From assembly GCA_017453335.1 (NCBI GenBank), contig JAFTKI010000094.1, positions 1 through 24,591 of the forward strand: DNA of 24,591 bases. The letters run 5' to 3'. This document shows, one piece after another, positions 1 to 6,546 of the stretch (its first letter is position 1; each line of letters starts with the position of its first letter). The notes beneath the pieces were generated by a model, which saw nothing but the letters and a program-made list of their open reading frames with translations, ran no database searches and had not been told where the DNA came from. The stretch is from Clostridia bacterium (GTDB lineage: Bacteria > Bacillota_A > Clostridia > Oscillospirales > CAG-272). Made by a program: the position numbers and the translations under genes.

Positions 1-6
1 TCCCTC

Positions 7-55
7 CTCATCCGTCACTCGCAAGCTCGTGCCACCTTCCCCGCTGGGGAAGGCT
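7..55. repeat. End of a MITE-like hairpin repeat (cut by the window edge)
   Basis: The segment reads CTCATCCGTC, then a variable GC-rich piece, then a hairpin CCTTCCCC-GCT-GGGGAAGG (35-53) followed by CT. This is the same architecture as the left ends of the elements at 2284 and 9814, but the stem sequence is different (CCTTCCCC instead of CCTTCTCC). It is probably one end of a related element, and no matching right end is visible nearby. Confidence 0.6.
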
Positions 56-110
56 AAAAAGATAGTGCATAATCGCAAATTGTTGAGCTTTTCCATGCGG
101 TTGATTTTTT

Positions 111-222
111 CACATTCGCGTCAGCGAATACATCACATTTACGAAGCAAATATATCACTGCGAAGCAATATCACTTGCCCCGTGGGGCAAATATCGTTGC
201 GTATCCGTTTCGGATACGCTAT
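111..222. repeat. Array of five small hairpins separated by ATATCAC-like spacers
   Basis: Five short inverted repeats follow each other: ATTCGC-GTCA-GCGAAT (114-129), ATTTAC-GAA-GCAAAT (137-151, one mismatch), TGC-GAA-GCA (159-167), TTGCCCC-GT-GGGGCAA (175-190) and GCGTATCCG-TTT-CGGATACGC (199-219). The first four are separated by acatcac, atatcac and atatcac, and the fourth is followed by atatc. The stems differ in sequence while the linkers are conserved. It is non-coding by appearance and does not look like a CRISPR because the units are too short and individually palindromic. Confidence 0.7.
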
Positions 223-235
223 GGGGCCCCGTTTC

Positions 236-375
236 TTGCGGGAGCTATTCTACTGTCAGCGTACAAAAGAAAAAACGCTGTTTTACGAACAAACAGCCTA
301 CTGCATGAAAACCAAAATAAAACCTTGTTTGAAAGTTTTGAAGGAGTGGAAACTTTTTCAAAAGTTTCCACAAAA
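236..375. repeat. Composite intergenic repeat, copy A
   Basis: A 34-bp block (236-269, TTGCGGGAGCTATTCTACTG and onward) is identical to 2549-2582. A second block (332-371) contains the hairpin GTGGAAACTT / AAGTTTCCAC and matches 2704-2743 with one mismatch. The two blocks occur in the same order in both copies but with unrelated sequence between them. Both copies lie just downstream of the 3' end of a minus-strand gene (the GH2 gene here, the SDR gene at 2750). Confidence 0.75.
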
Positions 376-380
376 TTTTG

Positions 381-416
381 AAAAAAGGGGAAAACTTCTT
401 GCAAGAAGTTTTCCCC
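381..416 (-). terminator. Intrinsic terminator of the GH2 gene
   Basis: Positions 387-416 form a perfect 30-nt palindrome whose half is GGGGAAAACTTCTTG. On the minus strand it is followed by six T (381-386). It lies 19 nt beyond the stop of the GH2 gene, so it is a good rho-independent terminator for that gene. Confidence 0.85.
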
Positions 417-435
417 ACATTCATTTCTATTTTCT

Positions 436-2163
436 TTATTCCTCGATCTTTGCGCGGCGAGTGTTGATCGCCTTGAACACAGACATATCAAACTTCGGTA
501 CGCGATCGTAGGTGTACAGGCCGTTGGTCTCCTGCTCTACGTCATAAAGCTGCGTGTAGCAGAAACCGAACAATTCGGGCGTATCCAGCAGGATATCGGT
601 CAGTCCGCGGTAGCGCTCGATGAACTCCTCCTCGGTCTTGGGCGCGTCACCGTAGCCCCACGCCTTGGAAAGTCCCGAATTCACGTCCCACTTGATTCCG
701 CCGTACTCGCTGACAAACACAGGCTCACCGTGGTAAGCGGACGGGAATTTTCCTGCCGTTTTGTGCGTTCTGTGATATTCATCGATCATCTCTGCAAGCG
801 TATCCTTGCTGTAAGTAACACCGAATTTCTCGGGATCCTGCAGATAATCGTGCAGGTCGAAAATATCGGTCTCCACGTGATACCATCCGCTGGTATCGAT
901 GCAGGGACGCGAAAGATCAAGAGCCTTGGTCTGACGGTAGGCAAGACGCAACAACTCGTCGTTCTGACGCTTGAGCTTCATGCTGGTCTCATTCAAAGGA
1001 CACCAGCCGATGATCGACGGGTGGTTATAATCGCGCTCCACGATCTCTGCCCACTCATACATAAACGGAGGAATTGCCTCGGGCAGGCTGTAGTCGATGC
1101 CCCAGTTGCCGTATTCGCCCCAAACCATGTAACCCATGCGGTCACAGTGGTACAGGAAGCGAGGCTCGAAGACCTTCTGATGCAAACGCGCGCCGTTAAA
1201 GCCTGCGTCCATCGAGATCTGAATATCATTTTTCAGTGCCTCATCACTCGATGCGGTGTAAATTCCGTCGGGATAGAAGCCCTGATCCAAAACCAGTCTT
1301 TGGAAGACCGACTTGCCATTGAGCAAGAATTTTTTGCCATCCATCACGCACTCACGCATACCGAAATAAGACGTGATCTCATCTTCGCCGTAGGTCAGCT
1401 TCAGGTCGTACAGTCTGCCCTCGCCCAGCTCCCACAGGTGAAGCTCGTCCAAAGAAAGCATGCCCGAAGCCTTGCCGCCGCGTACCGACTTGATAGCGGT
1501 CTTACCAACCGATTTGCCGTTGTAAAACGCCTCTGCGCACAAAGTACCGCCGCCAACCAGATCAGCCGAAATGGCAAGCGTGCTGTTCTGAATATCGGGA
1601 GTTACACGGAAGGATGCAACGTATGCGTTCGGTACATACTCCATCCAAACGGTCTGCCAGATACCTGTTACACGGGTATAGTAACAGCCGTAGGACTCGT
1701 ATTTGCGCGACTGCTTGCCGTGACCGTAAATAGGGTTGCGATCCTCATCAATGGCGCAAACCGCCAGGCTGTTCACACCGTCCTGCAAAAAAGGAGTGAT
1801 ATCAAACGAGAACGAAGCATAACCGCCAACGTGCGTTCCCACTTCCTGTCCGTTGAGGTAAACGTATGCCGTGTGATCTACCGCACCAAAGTGAAGCAAA
1901 ACCTTGCCCTTCTTCCAGGCATCGGGAACGGTGATATCGCGGCGATACCATACGCAGTTGAGAAAATCGGTTTTGCCGATTCCCGAAAGGACGCTTTCGG
2001 GGCAGAAAGGCACCGTGATCTTTTGATCAAGGTGTGCTTTTTCATAGAGTCGGCGCTCGATACCGCTGACACCGCCATCAAATTCAAATTCCCACTCGCC
2101 GTTGAGATTTTCCCACGCGGCGCGCATAAATTGGGGATTGGGATGTTCACTTCTTGGGATCAT
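436..2163 (-). CDS. Glycoside hydrolase family 2 (beta-galactosidase/beta-glucuronidase-like)
   Basis: This 575-residue enzyme should hydrolyse terminal beta-linked sugars by the retaining GH2 mechanism. An N-terminal jelly-roll sugar-binding domain (about residues 8-180, with 'LNGEWEFEFDGG' and 'VYLNGQEVG') is followed by an Ig-like domain (about 180-275) and a TIM barrel. The expected acid/base is the Glu in 'GWCPLNETS' (about residue 392), and the nucleophile is the Glu in 'VFVSEYGGIKWD' (about 486). I chose the ATG at 2161-2163 because AGGAGG lies 8 nt before it; an in-frame ATG at 2194-2196 would put that site inside the gene. There is no signal peptide, so it is probably cytoplasmic and acts on imported oligosaccharides. 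It is monocistronic, with its own promoter and terminator. The substrate cannot be fixed from sequence: galactoside, glucuronide or mannoside are all possible. Confidence 0.93.
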   Translation of the reverse strand: MIPRSEHPNPQFMRAAWENLNGEWEFEFDGGVSGIERRLYEKAHLDQKITVPFCPESVLSGIGKTDFLNCVWYRRDITVPDAWKKGKVLLHFGAVDHTAYVYLNGQEVGTHVGGYASFSFDITPFLQDGVNSLAVCAIDEDRNPIYGHGKQSRKYESYGCYYTRVTGIWQTVWMEYVPNAYVASFRVTPDIQNSTLAISADLVGGGTLCAEAFYNGKSVGKTAIKSVRGGKASGMLSLDELHLWELGEGRLYDLKLTYGEDEITSYFGMRECVMDGKKFLLNGKSVFQRLVLDQGFYPDGIYTASSDEALKNDIQISMDAGFNGARLHQKVFEPRFLYHCDRMGYMVWGEYGNWGIDYSLPEAIPPFMYEWAEIVERDYNHPSIIGWCPLNETSMKLKRQNDELLRLAYRQTKALDLSRPCIDTSGWYHVETDIFDLHDYLQDPEKFGVTYSKDTLAEMIDEYHRTHKTAGKFPSAYHGEPVFVSEYGGIKWDVNSGLSKAWGYGDAPKTEEEFIERYRGLTDILLDTPELFGFCYTQLYDVEQETNGLYTYDRVPKFDMSVFKAINTRRAKIEE

Positions 2164-2199
2164 TTTGAAATCCTCCTTCAGAGTTTTAAGAGTCACTTT

Positions 2200-2228
2200 A
2201 TTATATCATCAAAAGAAACAAAAATCAA
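2200..2228 (-). promoter_or_regulatory. Promoter of the GH2 gene
   Basis: On the minus strand, TTGATT (2223-2228) and TATAAT (2200-2205) are separated by 17 nt. A TGA precedes the -10 box (extended -10). It lies about 35 nt upstream of the chosen start. Confidence 0.75.
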
Positions 2229-2283
2229 TAGGGTTTTCTTCGCACCTGCCTGTGTTTTTTGCGCACGGCTGCGCATCACGTCG

Positions 2284-2508
2284 CTACACCTCATCCGTCG
2301 GCTTACGCCGCCACCTTCTCCTCAAGGAGAAGGCTTACGAGAATCCTGCGCTTGCGACCTTGAAAAGCTATAATTTACTTAACGATACTGCTTTTACGGT
2401 AAACCGAGTTTGCTAAACAAAAAAGTGTATCACATTTTCAAAAGCAAGAATTTTTGAGAGCCTTCTCCTTGAGGAGAAGGTGGCACCGCAGGTGACGGAT
2501 GAGGTGTT
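2284..2508. mobile_element. MITE-like element with long terminal inverted repeats, copy 1
   Basis: The left end carries ACACCTCATCCG and the hairpin CCTTCTCC-TCAA-GGAGAAGG, then CT. The right end (2459-2508) carries the mirror-image arrangement, ending CGGATGAGGTGTT. The roughly 120-bp centre has no convincing ORF. The element is about 225 bp. A second element of the same design lies at 9814-10027. It encodes no transposase, so if it is mobile it must depend on one elsewhere. Confidence 0.7.
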
Positions 2509-2548
2509 CTCGCGTCCGTGGAATTCTTGGGGAAGGGACCCCAAGAAT

Positions 2549-2747
2549 TTGCGGGAGCTATTCTACTGTCAGCGTACAAAAGTAAAAAATTTGTTTTACT
2601 GTCTTTGGAACAGCGCAGAGCACCCTAACAATAATCCAAAATCGCCGAATACAAAAGAAGCGTGTTTAGCGCTTCTTTTGTGTTCAGCGATTCTAATTGC
2701 TTAAAAGTTTTGAAGGTGTGGAAACTTTTTCAAAAGTTTCCACGAAA
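2549..2747. repeat. Composite intergenic repeat, copy B
   Basis: The two blocks match copy A at 236-375: 2549-2582 is identical, and 2704-2743 has one mismatch. The second block is the hairpin GTGGAAACTTTTTC / AAAAGTTTCCAC, immediately after the stop of the SDR gene (minus strand), where it may act as its terminator or processing hairpin. Just to the left is another hairpin, AATTCTTGGGG-6 nt-CCCCAAGAATT (2522-2549). Between the blocks is a 12-bp hairpin (2651-2662 / 2670-2681). Confidence 0.7.
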
Positions 2748-2749
2748 TA

Positions 2750-3553
2750 TTACGGTCTTTGACCGAGGCCGCCCTCGAGTGTGAGCGTTTCGCCCGACAT
2801 ATACTTGAAATCGGGAGATGCAAGCTGTACGCAAACGCGTCCTATCTCGTATTCACTGTGTCCGAAATGTCCCATCGGGGGCATCTTGACGTTGGCATCA
2901 AACGCCTCGGGATTGTACTTCTTCCATTTTTCAAGCTGTGCCGTCCAAGCCAGAGGACAAACCACGTTTACGTTGATGCCGTCGGGGCCCCATTCGGTTG
3001 CGGCAACGCGGGAAAGCCCGCGAATACCCTCTTTTGCGGCGGCATACGCGCACTGACCGAAGTTTCCGAACAAGCCTGCGCCCGATGCAAAGTTGATTAC
3101 ACTACCCTTGGTCTCTTTCAAATAGGGATAGCACGCCTTCATATAGAAGAATGCCGCATAAAGTCCCGAATAGATTGCCAGATTGAACTGCTCGGTGGTG
3201 TGATCGGCAAGGCGAACACCCGAAGCCGATGCCTGCGCGTTGTTGATCAGCACATCGATGCGGCCAAAGACTTCCACGGTCTTCTCAACCACCATACGCG
3301 CGGTTGCCTCGCCGTCCTCGTTCTCATTGATATCTGCCTGCAAAGCCAGCACACGAATTCCGTACAGACGCTCCAGCTCTTCCTTGGCCTCCTCCAGCTT
3401 CTTCACGTTTCTTCCCGTCAGAACCAGATTCGCGCCCTCCTTGGCGTATGCCGTAGCAATACCGTAGCCGATCGAGCCTGCCGATCCGTCCTCCAGAGGC
3501 TCCGCTCTGCCGCCGCCCGTAATGATCGCAACCTTATCCTTCAAAAATCCCAT
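2750..3553 (-). CDS. Short-chain dehydrogenase/reductase (SDR) family oxidoreductase
   Basis: This is a 267-residue classical SDR that would oxidise or reduce an alcohol/carbonyl with NAD(P)(H). The Rossmann nucleotide loop starts at 'IITGGGR' (11-16) but has about ten extra residues (to 'GSIGYG', about 26-31) compared with the usual TGxxxGxG. The 'NNA' motif is at 104-106, followed by Gln instead of the usual Gly. The catalytic triad is Ser157, Tyr170 and Lys174 ('YAAAK'). The ATG has AGGAGG 8 nt upstream. The gene stands alone, divergent from the GDPD gene. The substrate is unknown; 2,4-dienoyl-CoA reductase-like and sugar-alcohol dehydrogenases share this general pattern. Confidence 0.92.
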   Translation of the reverse strand: MGFLKDKVAIITGGGRAEPLEDGSAGSIGYGIATAYAKEGANLVLTGRNVKKLEEAKEELERLYGIRVLALQADINENEDGEATARMVVEKTVEVFGRIDVLINNAQASASGVRLADHTTEQFNLAIYSGLYAAFFYMKACYPYLKETKGSVINFASGAGLFGNFGQCAYAAAKEGIRGLSRVAATEWGPDGINVNVVCPLAWTAQLEKWKKYNPEAFDANVKMPPMGHFGHSEYEIGRVCVQLASPDFKYMSGETLTLEGGLGQRP

Positions 3554-3601
3554 GTCAGTATCCTCCTTTTCTTTGCCATGTCGGCATTTTTTATCAATGC
3601 T

Positions 3602-3630
3602 ATTGTAGCATATTTTTGCCGATAAGTCAA
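3602..3630 (-). promoter_or_regulatory. Promoter of the SDR gene
   Basis: On the minus strand, TTGACT (3625-3630) and TACAAT (3602-3607) are 17 nt apart, with TGC directly before the -10. It lies back to back with the plus-strand promoter at 3638-3667; only 7 nt separate the two -35 boxes. Confidence 0.8.
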
Positions 3631-3637
3631 GTTTTTA

Positions 3638-3667
3638 TTGACACGCCCCGAAGATCTGTGCTATAAT
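3638..3667 (+). promoter_or_regulatory. Promoter of the first GDPD gene
   Basis: TTGACA (3638-3643), an 18-nt spacer and TATAAT (3662-3667) with an extended TGC. Both hexamers match the consensus perfectly. Transcription should begin near 3674, leaving a leader of more than 200 nt before the gene. Confidence 0.85.
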
Positions 3668-3673
3668 AAATCG

Positions 3674-3890
3674 AAAAGAAACCTTTGCTGCGGCAATAAC
3701 TAAAACTTGACCAATATACCATAGTTTGCAGGCGGCTTCCCGCAATAGCTAACTTTACGGGAAGGCTACTAAAATCTGCCACTATGCTAACCATTCTTTA
3801 ATAAGTAATTTCTATAGCATATAGAGTACTTGTTTCGCAAGTTTATTTACTTTAAAAAATTTGATGTTACAGCTATTAGGAGGAAATCTG
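3674..3890 (+). promoter_or_regulatory. Long structured 5' leader of the GDPD gene, possible regulatory RNA
   Basis: About 217 nt separate the likely transcription start from the ATG. A nested stem can be drawn: ATAGT (3721-3725) with ACTAT (3781-3785), GCAG (3728-3731) with CTGC (3776-3779), and CTTCCCG (3736-3742) with CGGGAAG (3758-3764), leaving a 15-nt apical loop. Two further hairpins follow: TCTATA-GCA-TATAGA (3811-3825) and ACTTG-TTTCG-CAAGT (3828-3842), the latter trailed by a T-rich stretch. I recognise no known riboswitch consensus in it. It contains no ORF with a ribosome binding site. It could be a cis-regulatory element or an independent small RNA. Confidence 0.45.
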
Positions 3891-4619
3891 ATGAATTCTT
3901 TGAAAATCAACGCAGGCAAAACCCGCATGGTCGCGCATCGCGGACTTTCGGGATTGGAGCGCGAAAACACCTGTGCCGCCTTTCTTGCGGCAGCCAATCG
4001 CTCGTATTTCGGAATCGAGACCGACGTGCATGAAGCGGCCGACGGTCGTTTCGTGATCATTCACGATGAAACCACCAAGCGAATCACCAACGGAGAGATC
4101 GATATCAACATTGAAAAGAACGCCTACGATGCCTACCGCGATCTGGTCTTGCCCGATATCGACGGTAGCAAAACACGCACCGACCTGCACATTCCTCTGC
4201 TTGCCGAGTATATCGGCATTTGCAAAAAATACGAAAAGATCTGCGTGCTGGAGGTCAAGAACCCCTTTTCCGAGGACGCTCTTTCGCGCATGGTGGAGGA
4301 GATCGCCTCGCTCGGCTATCTGGAGCGCGTGATCTTTATCTCTTTCGATTGGAACAACTGCGTTACCCTGCGCCGTCTGCTGCCCAATCAACAAATTCAG
4401 TGGCTGACAGGCGAACCGATCGATGATGCAATGATCCAAAAGCTGGTGGACAACAAGCTGGATCTGGATATTCATTTCGCCCAACTGAATCGAGAGACGG
4501 TATCCAAGCTTCACGCAGCAGGGATCACCGTCAACTGCTGGACCTGCGACAGCCCCGAAAAGGCATATAAGCTGGTCGATATGGGCGTTGACATGATCAC
4601 AAGCAATATTTTGGAATGA
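3891..4619 (+). CDS. Glycerophosphodiester phosphodiesterase (GDPD), canonical active site
   Basis: This 242-residue enzyme hydrolyses glycerophosphodiesters to glycerol-3-phosphate and an alcohol. All family signatures are present: 'AHRG' with His16 and Arg17, 'ENT' (25-27), the metal-binding 'ETD' (Glu43, Asp45), and 'HDE' (His58, Asp59). The C-terminal half continues as a TIM barrel, ending 'VDMGVDMITSN', as in UgpQ-like proteins. There is no signal peptide, so it should be cytoplasmic. AGGAGG (3878-3883) selects the ATG at 3891; an upstream in-frame TTG at 3861 is not favoured. It has its own promoter, a long leader and a strong terminator. A second, atypical GDPD lies at 13073-13921. Confidence 0.94.
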   Translation: MNSLKINAGKTRMVAHRGLSGLERENTCAAFLAAANRSYFGIETDVHEAADGRFVIIHDETTKRITNGEIDINIEKNAYDAYRDLVLPDIDGSKTRTDLHIPLLAEYIGICKKYEKICVLEVKNPFSEDALSRMVEEIASLGYLERVIFISFDWNNCVTLRRLLPNQQIQWLTGEPIDDAMIQKLVDNKLDLDIHFAQLNRETVSKLHAAGITVNCWTCDSPEKAYKLVDMGVDMITSNILE

Positions 4620-4630
4620 GCAAAATTGCA

Positions 4631-4663
4631 AAATCGGCAGAGAAATCTCTCTGCCGATTTTTT
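4631..4663. terminator. Bidirectional intrinsic terminator between two convergent genes
   Basis: A perfect 13-bp stem, AAATCGGCAGAGA (4631-4643) with TCTCTGCCGATTT (4648-4660), has a 4-nt loop and continues into a T run on the plus strand. A-rich sequence on the left (4622-4632) gives a weaker T tract on the minus strand. It can end both the GDPD gene (+) and the MscS gene (-). Confidence 0.85.
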
Positions 4664-4680
4664 AAGTATTGGATCCATCA

Positions 4681-5532
4681 TCAATCCTTTTTGACATGTA
4701 CATCGAGCTGACTGAAAGGAATCTCGATTCCCTTTTCGTCGAATGCCTTTTTCACAGCCTCAAGAATATCAAAATTCACCGTCCAGTAGTCACCGCTCTT
4801 CACCCAAGCGCGTGCCGTGATGGTAATGCCGTTTGCGCCATGCTCACTAACACGAGCCATGGGAGCAGGATCCTTCAAGGTCAGCTCGTGAGCGTTGAGA
4901 AGATCCAGAACAACGGTTTTTGCTTGCTCAAAGTCCTCGCCGTACCCAACCGAGAAGCTGAAGTCCACGCGGCGGGTATCCTTTTCGGAATAGTTGATGA
5001 TGTTACCGTTTGCAAGCGCGCCGTTGGGCAGATATACAATCTTATTATCACCCGTACGGATCTTTGTGCAAACCATGTGGATATCCTCAACCGTTCCGCT
5101 CACACCCTGCGCCTCGATAAAATCATCGATGCGGAAGGGTCTGGTCACCACGATCAAAACTCCGCCTGCCACATTGGAAAGCGCACCGTTGACCGCCAAG
5201 CCGATACACACACCAAAGGACGCTACCAAAGCGGTCAATCCGCTGGTGTCGATGCCCAGGTATCCGATCAGGCAGATCGCAATCACGACCTTCATACCAA
5301 TGTTAAACAGATACGAAAGGATCTTCATGACGGTCTTGTCGTATTTGTCCTTGTTGCCCTTCTTTGCAATCTTACGCGCAATCAGTGTAACGATACGGAA
5401 AGAAACAACCAAAATGATAAGCGCAATCAAAATTTTTACGCCTGTGCTCAAGCACCAATTCAAAAGGGTGTTTAAAGCACCGTCTACCCAGCCGGTTACA
5501 GTGTCTGCGGTGGTACTCAGCATACTGATCAT
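4681..5532 (-). CDS. mscS: MscS family mechanosensitive ion channel
   Basis: This 283-residue membrane protein should open under membrane tension and release solutes during hypo-osmotic shock. Hydrophobic segments lie at about 32-55, 75-95 and 103-130. The last is the pore helix with the family's small-residue-rich pattern ('SFGVCIGLAVNGALSNVAGG'). The beta domain follows ('RPFRIDDFIEAQG', 'YLPNGALANGNIINYS'), then the C-terminal cytoplasmic domain. AAGGAGG sits 9 nt before the ATG at 5530-5532; this and the promoter at 5566-5594 rule out the longer in-frame start at 5604. The length matches small MscS channels. Confidence 0.93.
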   Translation of the reverse strand: MISMLSTTADTVTGWVDGALNTLLNWCLSTGVKILIALIILVVSFRIVTLIARKIAKKGNKDKYDKTVMKILSYLFNIGMKVVIAICLIGYLGIDTSGLTALVASFGVCIGLAVNGALSNVAGGVLIVVTRPFRIDDFIEAQGVSGTVEDIHMVCTKIRTGDNKIVYLPNGALANGNIINYSEKDTRRVDFSFSVGYGEDFEQAKTVVLDLLNAHELTLKDPAPMARVSEHGANGITITARAWVKSGDYWTVNFDILEAVKKAFDEKGIEIPFSQLDVHVKKD

Positions 5533-5565
5533 TACATTTTTCCTCCTTACTATAGTGATACCTAT

Positions 5566-5594
5566 ATTATAGCACGGCAAAAAAACGCTGTCAA
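5566..5594 (-). promoter_or_regulatory. Promoter of the MscS gene
   Basis: On the minus strand, TTGACA (5589-5594), a 17-nt spacer and TATAAT (5566-5571) with an extended TGC. It is a consensus promoter located in the short gap after the nucleoside hydrolase gene. No clear terminator separates the two units, so some read-through from the salvage operon is possible. Confidence 0.88.
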
Positions 5595-5634
5595 GGCTGT
5601 TCAAGGAATCGTTACAGAATTAACAAAATCTACT

Positions 5635-6546
5635 TTATCCGCAGATCTTCTCAAACAGATCCTGCATTAGGGCATCGCGCTTGATGAAATAAACGTAGCG
5701 CATCGGATAGCCCTGTGGGTTTTCGGCGTACAGGTTGTCGTATGTGGGAATAGGTGCCTGAATGATGCGCGAACGCATAAAGCGCTCGTCCTCGTTCAAC
5801 AGCCATGCAACGGCGGTCACGTCCCAGATCACACGCGTCCAGGGCTTTCCCTCGGCATACGCGTCGGCATGCTCGATGGTGGTGTTGGCAAGATAAGAGG
5901 CAAGCGGATTTTTGCCCACCAGCCAATACTGCAATTCGGGCTTGGAGATACGGAACTCACTCACCACCCCAAGGCACGGAAGCTGAACAAGCGGTATGCC
6001 GCAGCCAAAGACCACTCTCGCGCCTGCAACATCCTGCTTCATATTAAATTCAGCGGTATCGTGATAGTGCATCGCATGGCCGCCAAGCCACACCAGCACC
6101 GTGTTTTCGGCAACCTTTGGCTCCAAAAGGATCGCAGATGCCACGTTTGTGATCGCTCCGATCGCCACTACATACAGCGGATTTTCGGGCGTATAATGTT
6201 TCGCGCGCTCGGCAAGGTCACGCGCCGCATCCGAGATCACGGGCGTTTTTTCATCGGACAGATAATGAGCGGAGCCGCGAAAAACGGGGTATTTTTCTCC
6301 CAACAGCTCCAACAGGCGAAAGATCTCGTGATAGCTTTTCTCCATGCCGTTCTCGGGACTCTCGGAGCGTTTATTGAAGTACGGGGCTGCGTAAAGTGCC
6401 TTGACGCTGCATTTCTCGGTTGACTTCAGCAAGTACGAAATCGCAAATTGATCGTCGATCTCATTGCAGGCATCGGTATCCAGCACCACATCGATCTTCC
6501 CCACGGGTACCGATAAATTTTTCAGTCTTTGTTGTTCGCTCAGCAT
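5635..6546 (-). CDS. Inosine/uridine-preferring nucleoside hydrolase family protein
   Basis: This 303-residue protein of the IunH/RihA-type fold should cleave the N-glycosidic bond of ribonucleosides to give ribose and a free base. The N-terminal calcium-binding cluster is 'DTDACNEIDD' (23-32), with two extra residues compared with the usual DTDPGxDD; this suggests a subfamily. Other family marks are 'AIGAITNVASAI' (128-139), 'EFNMKQD' (166-172) and the late metal-binding Asp242 in 'IWDVTAVA'. Its ATG overlaps the stop of the kinase-AraC gene (ATGCTGA, 6540-6546) and has its own GAGGAG site, so the two are translationally coupled. The pairing with a ribokinase-like enzyme makes salvage of ribonucleosides the most likely role. 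Pyrimidine or purine preference cannot be decided. Confidence 0.9.
   Translation of the reverse strand: MLSEQQRLKNLSVPVGKIDVVLDTDACNEIDDQFAISYLLKSTEKCSVKALYAAPYFNKRSESPENGMEKSYHEIFRLLELLGEKYPVFRGSAHYLSDEKTPVISDAARDLAERAKHYTPENPLYVVAIGAITNVASAILLEPKVAENTVLVWLGGHAMHYHDTAEFNMKQDVAGARVVFGCGIPLVQLPCLGVVSEFRISKPELQYWLVGKNPLASYLANTTIEHADAYAEGKPWTRVIWDVTAVAWLLNEDERFMRSRIIQAPIPTYDNLYAENPQGYPMRYVYFIKRDALMQDLFEKICG

Noticed and set aside
111..222. CRISPR array
   Set aside because: Units are palindromes of 9-21 nt with 7-nt constant linkers. There are no 24-37 nt identical repeats, no spacers and no cas genes.
29..511. Plus-strand 160-codon frame at the left edge
   Set aside because: It runs through hairpin repeats and a terminator. 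Part of its translation ('LRELFYCQRTK') recurs at 2480-2704 only because the DNA repeat recurs.
730..2373. Plus-strand 547-codon frame across the GH2 gene
   Set aside because: It is antisense in register with a clear GH2 enzyme that has both catalytic Glu motifs. It has no start signal and runs on into a MITE-like repeat.
2480..2704. Plus-strand 74-codon frame
   Set aside because: It begins inside the right end of the MITE-like element and crosses several hairpins. It has no ribosome site.
3674..3890. Known riboswitch or 6S RNA ahead of the GDPD gene
   Set aside because: I could not match any conserved core (purine, SAM, cyclic di-GMP, ZTP, cobalamin, THF, T-box) or the 6S central bubble, so I left it as an unnamed structured leader.
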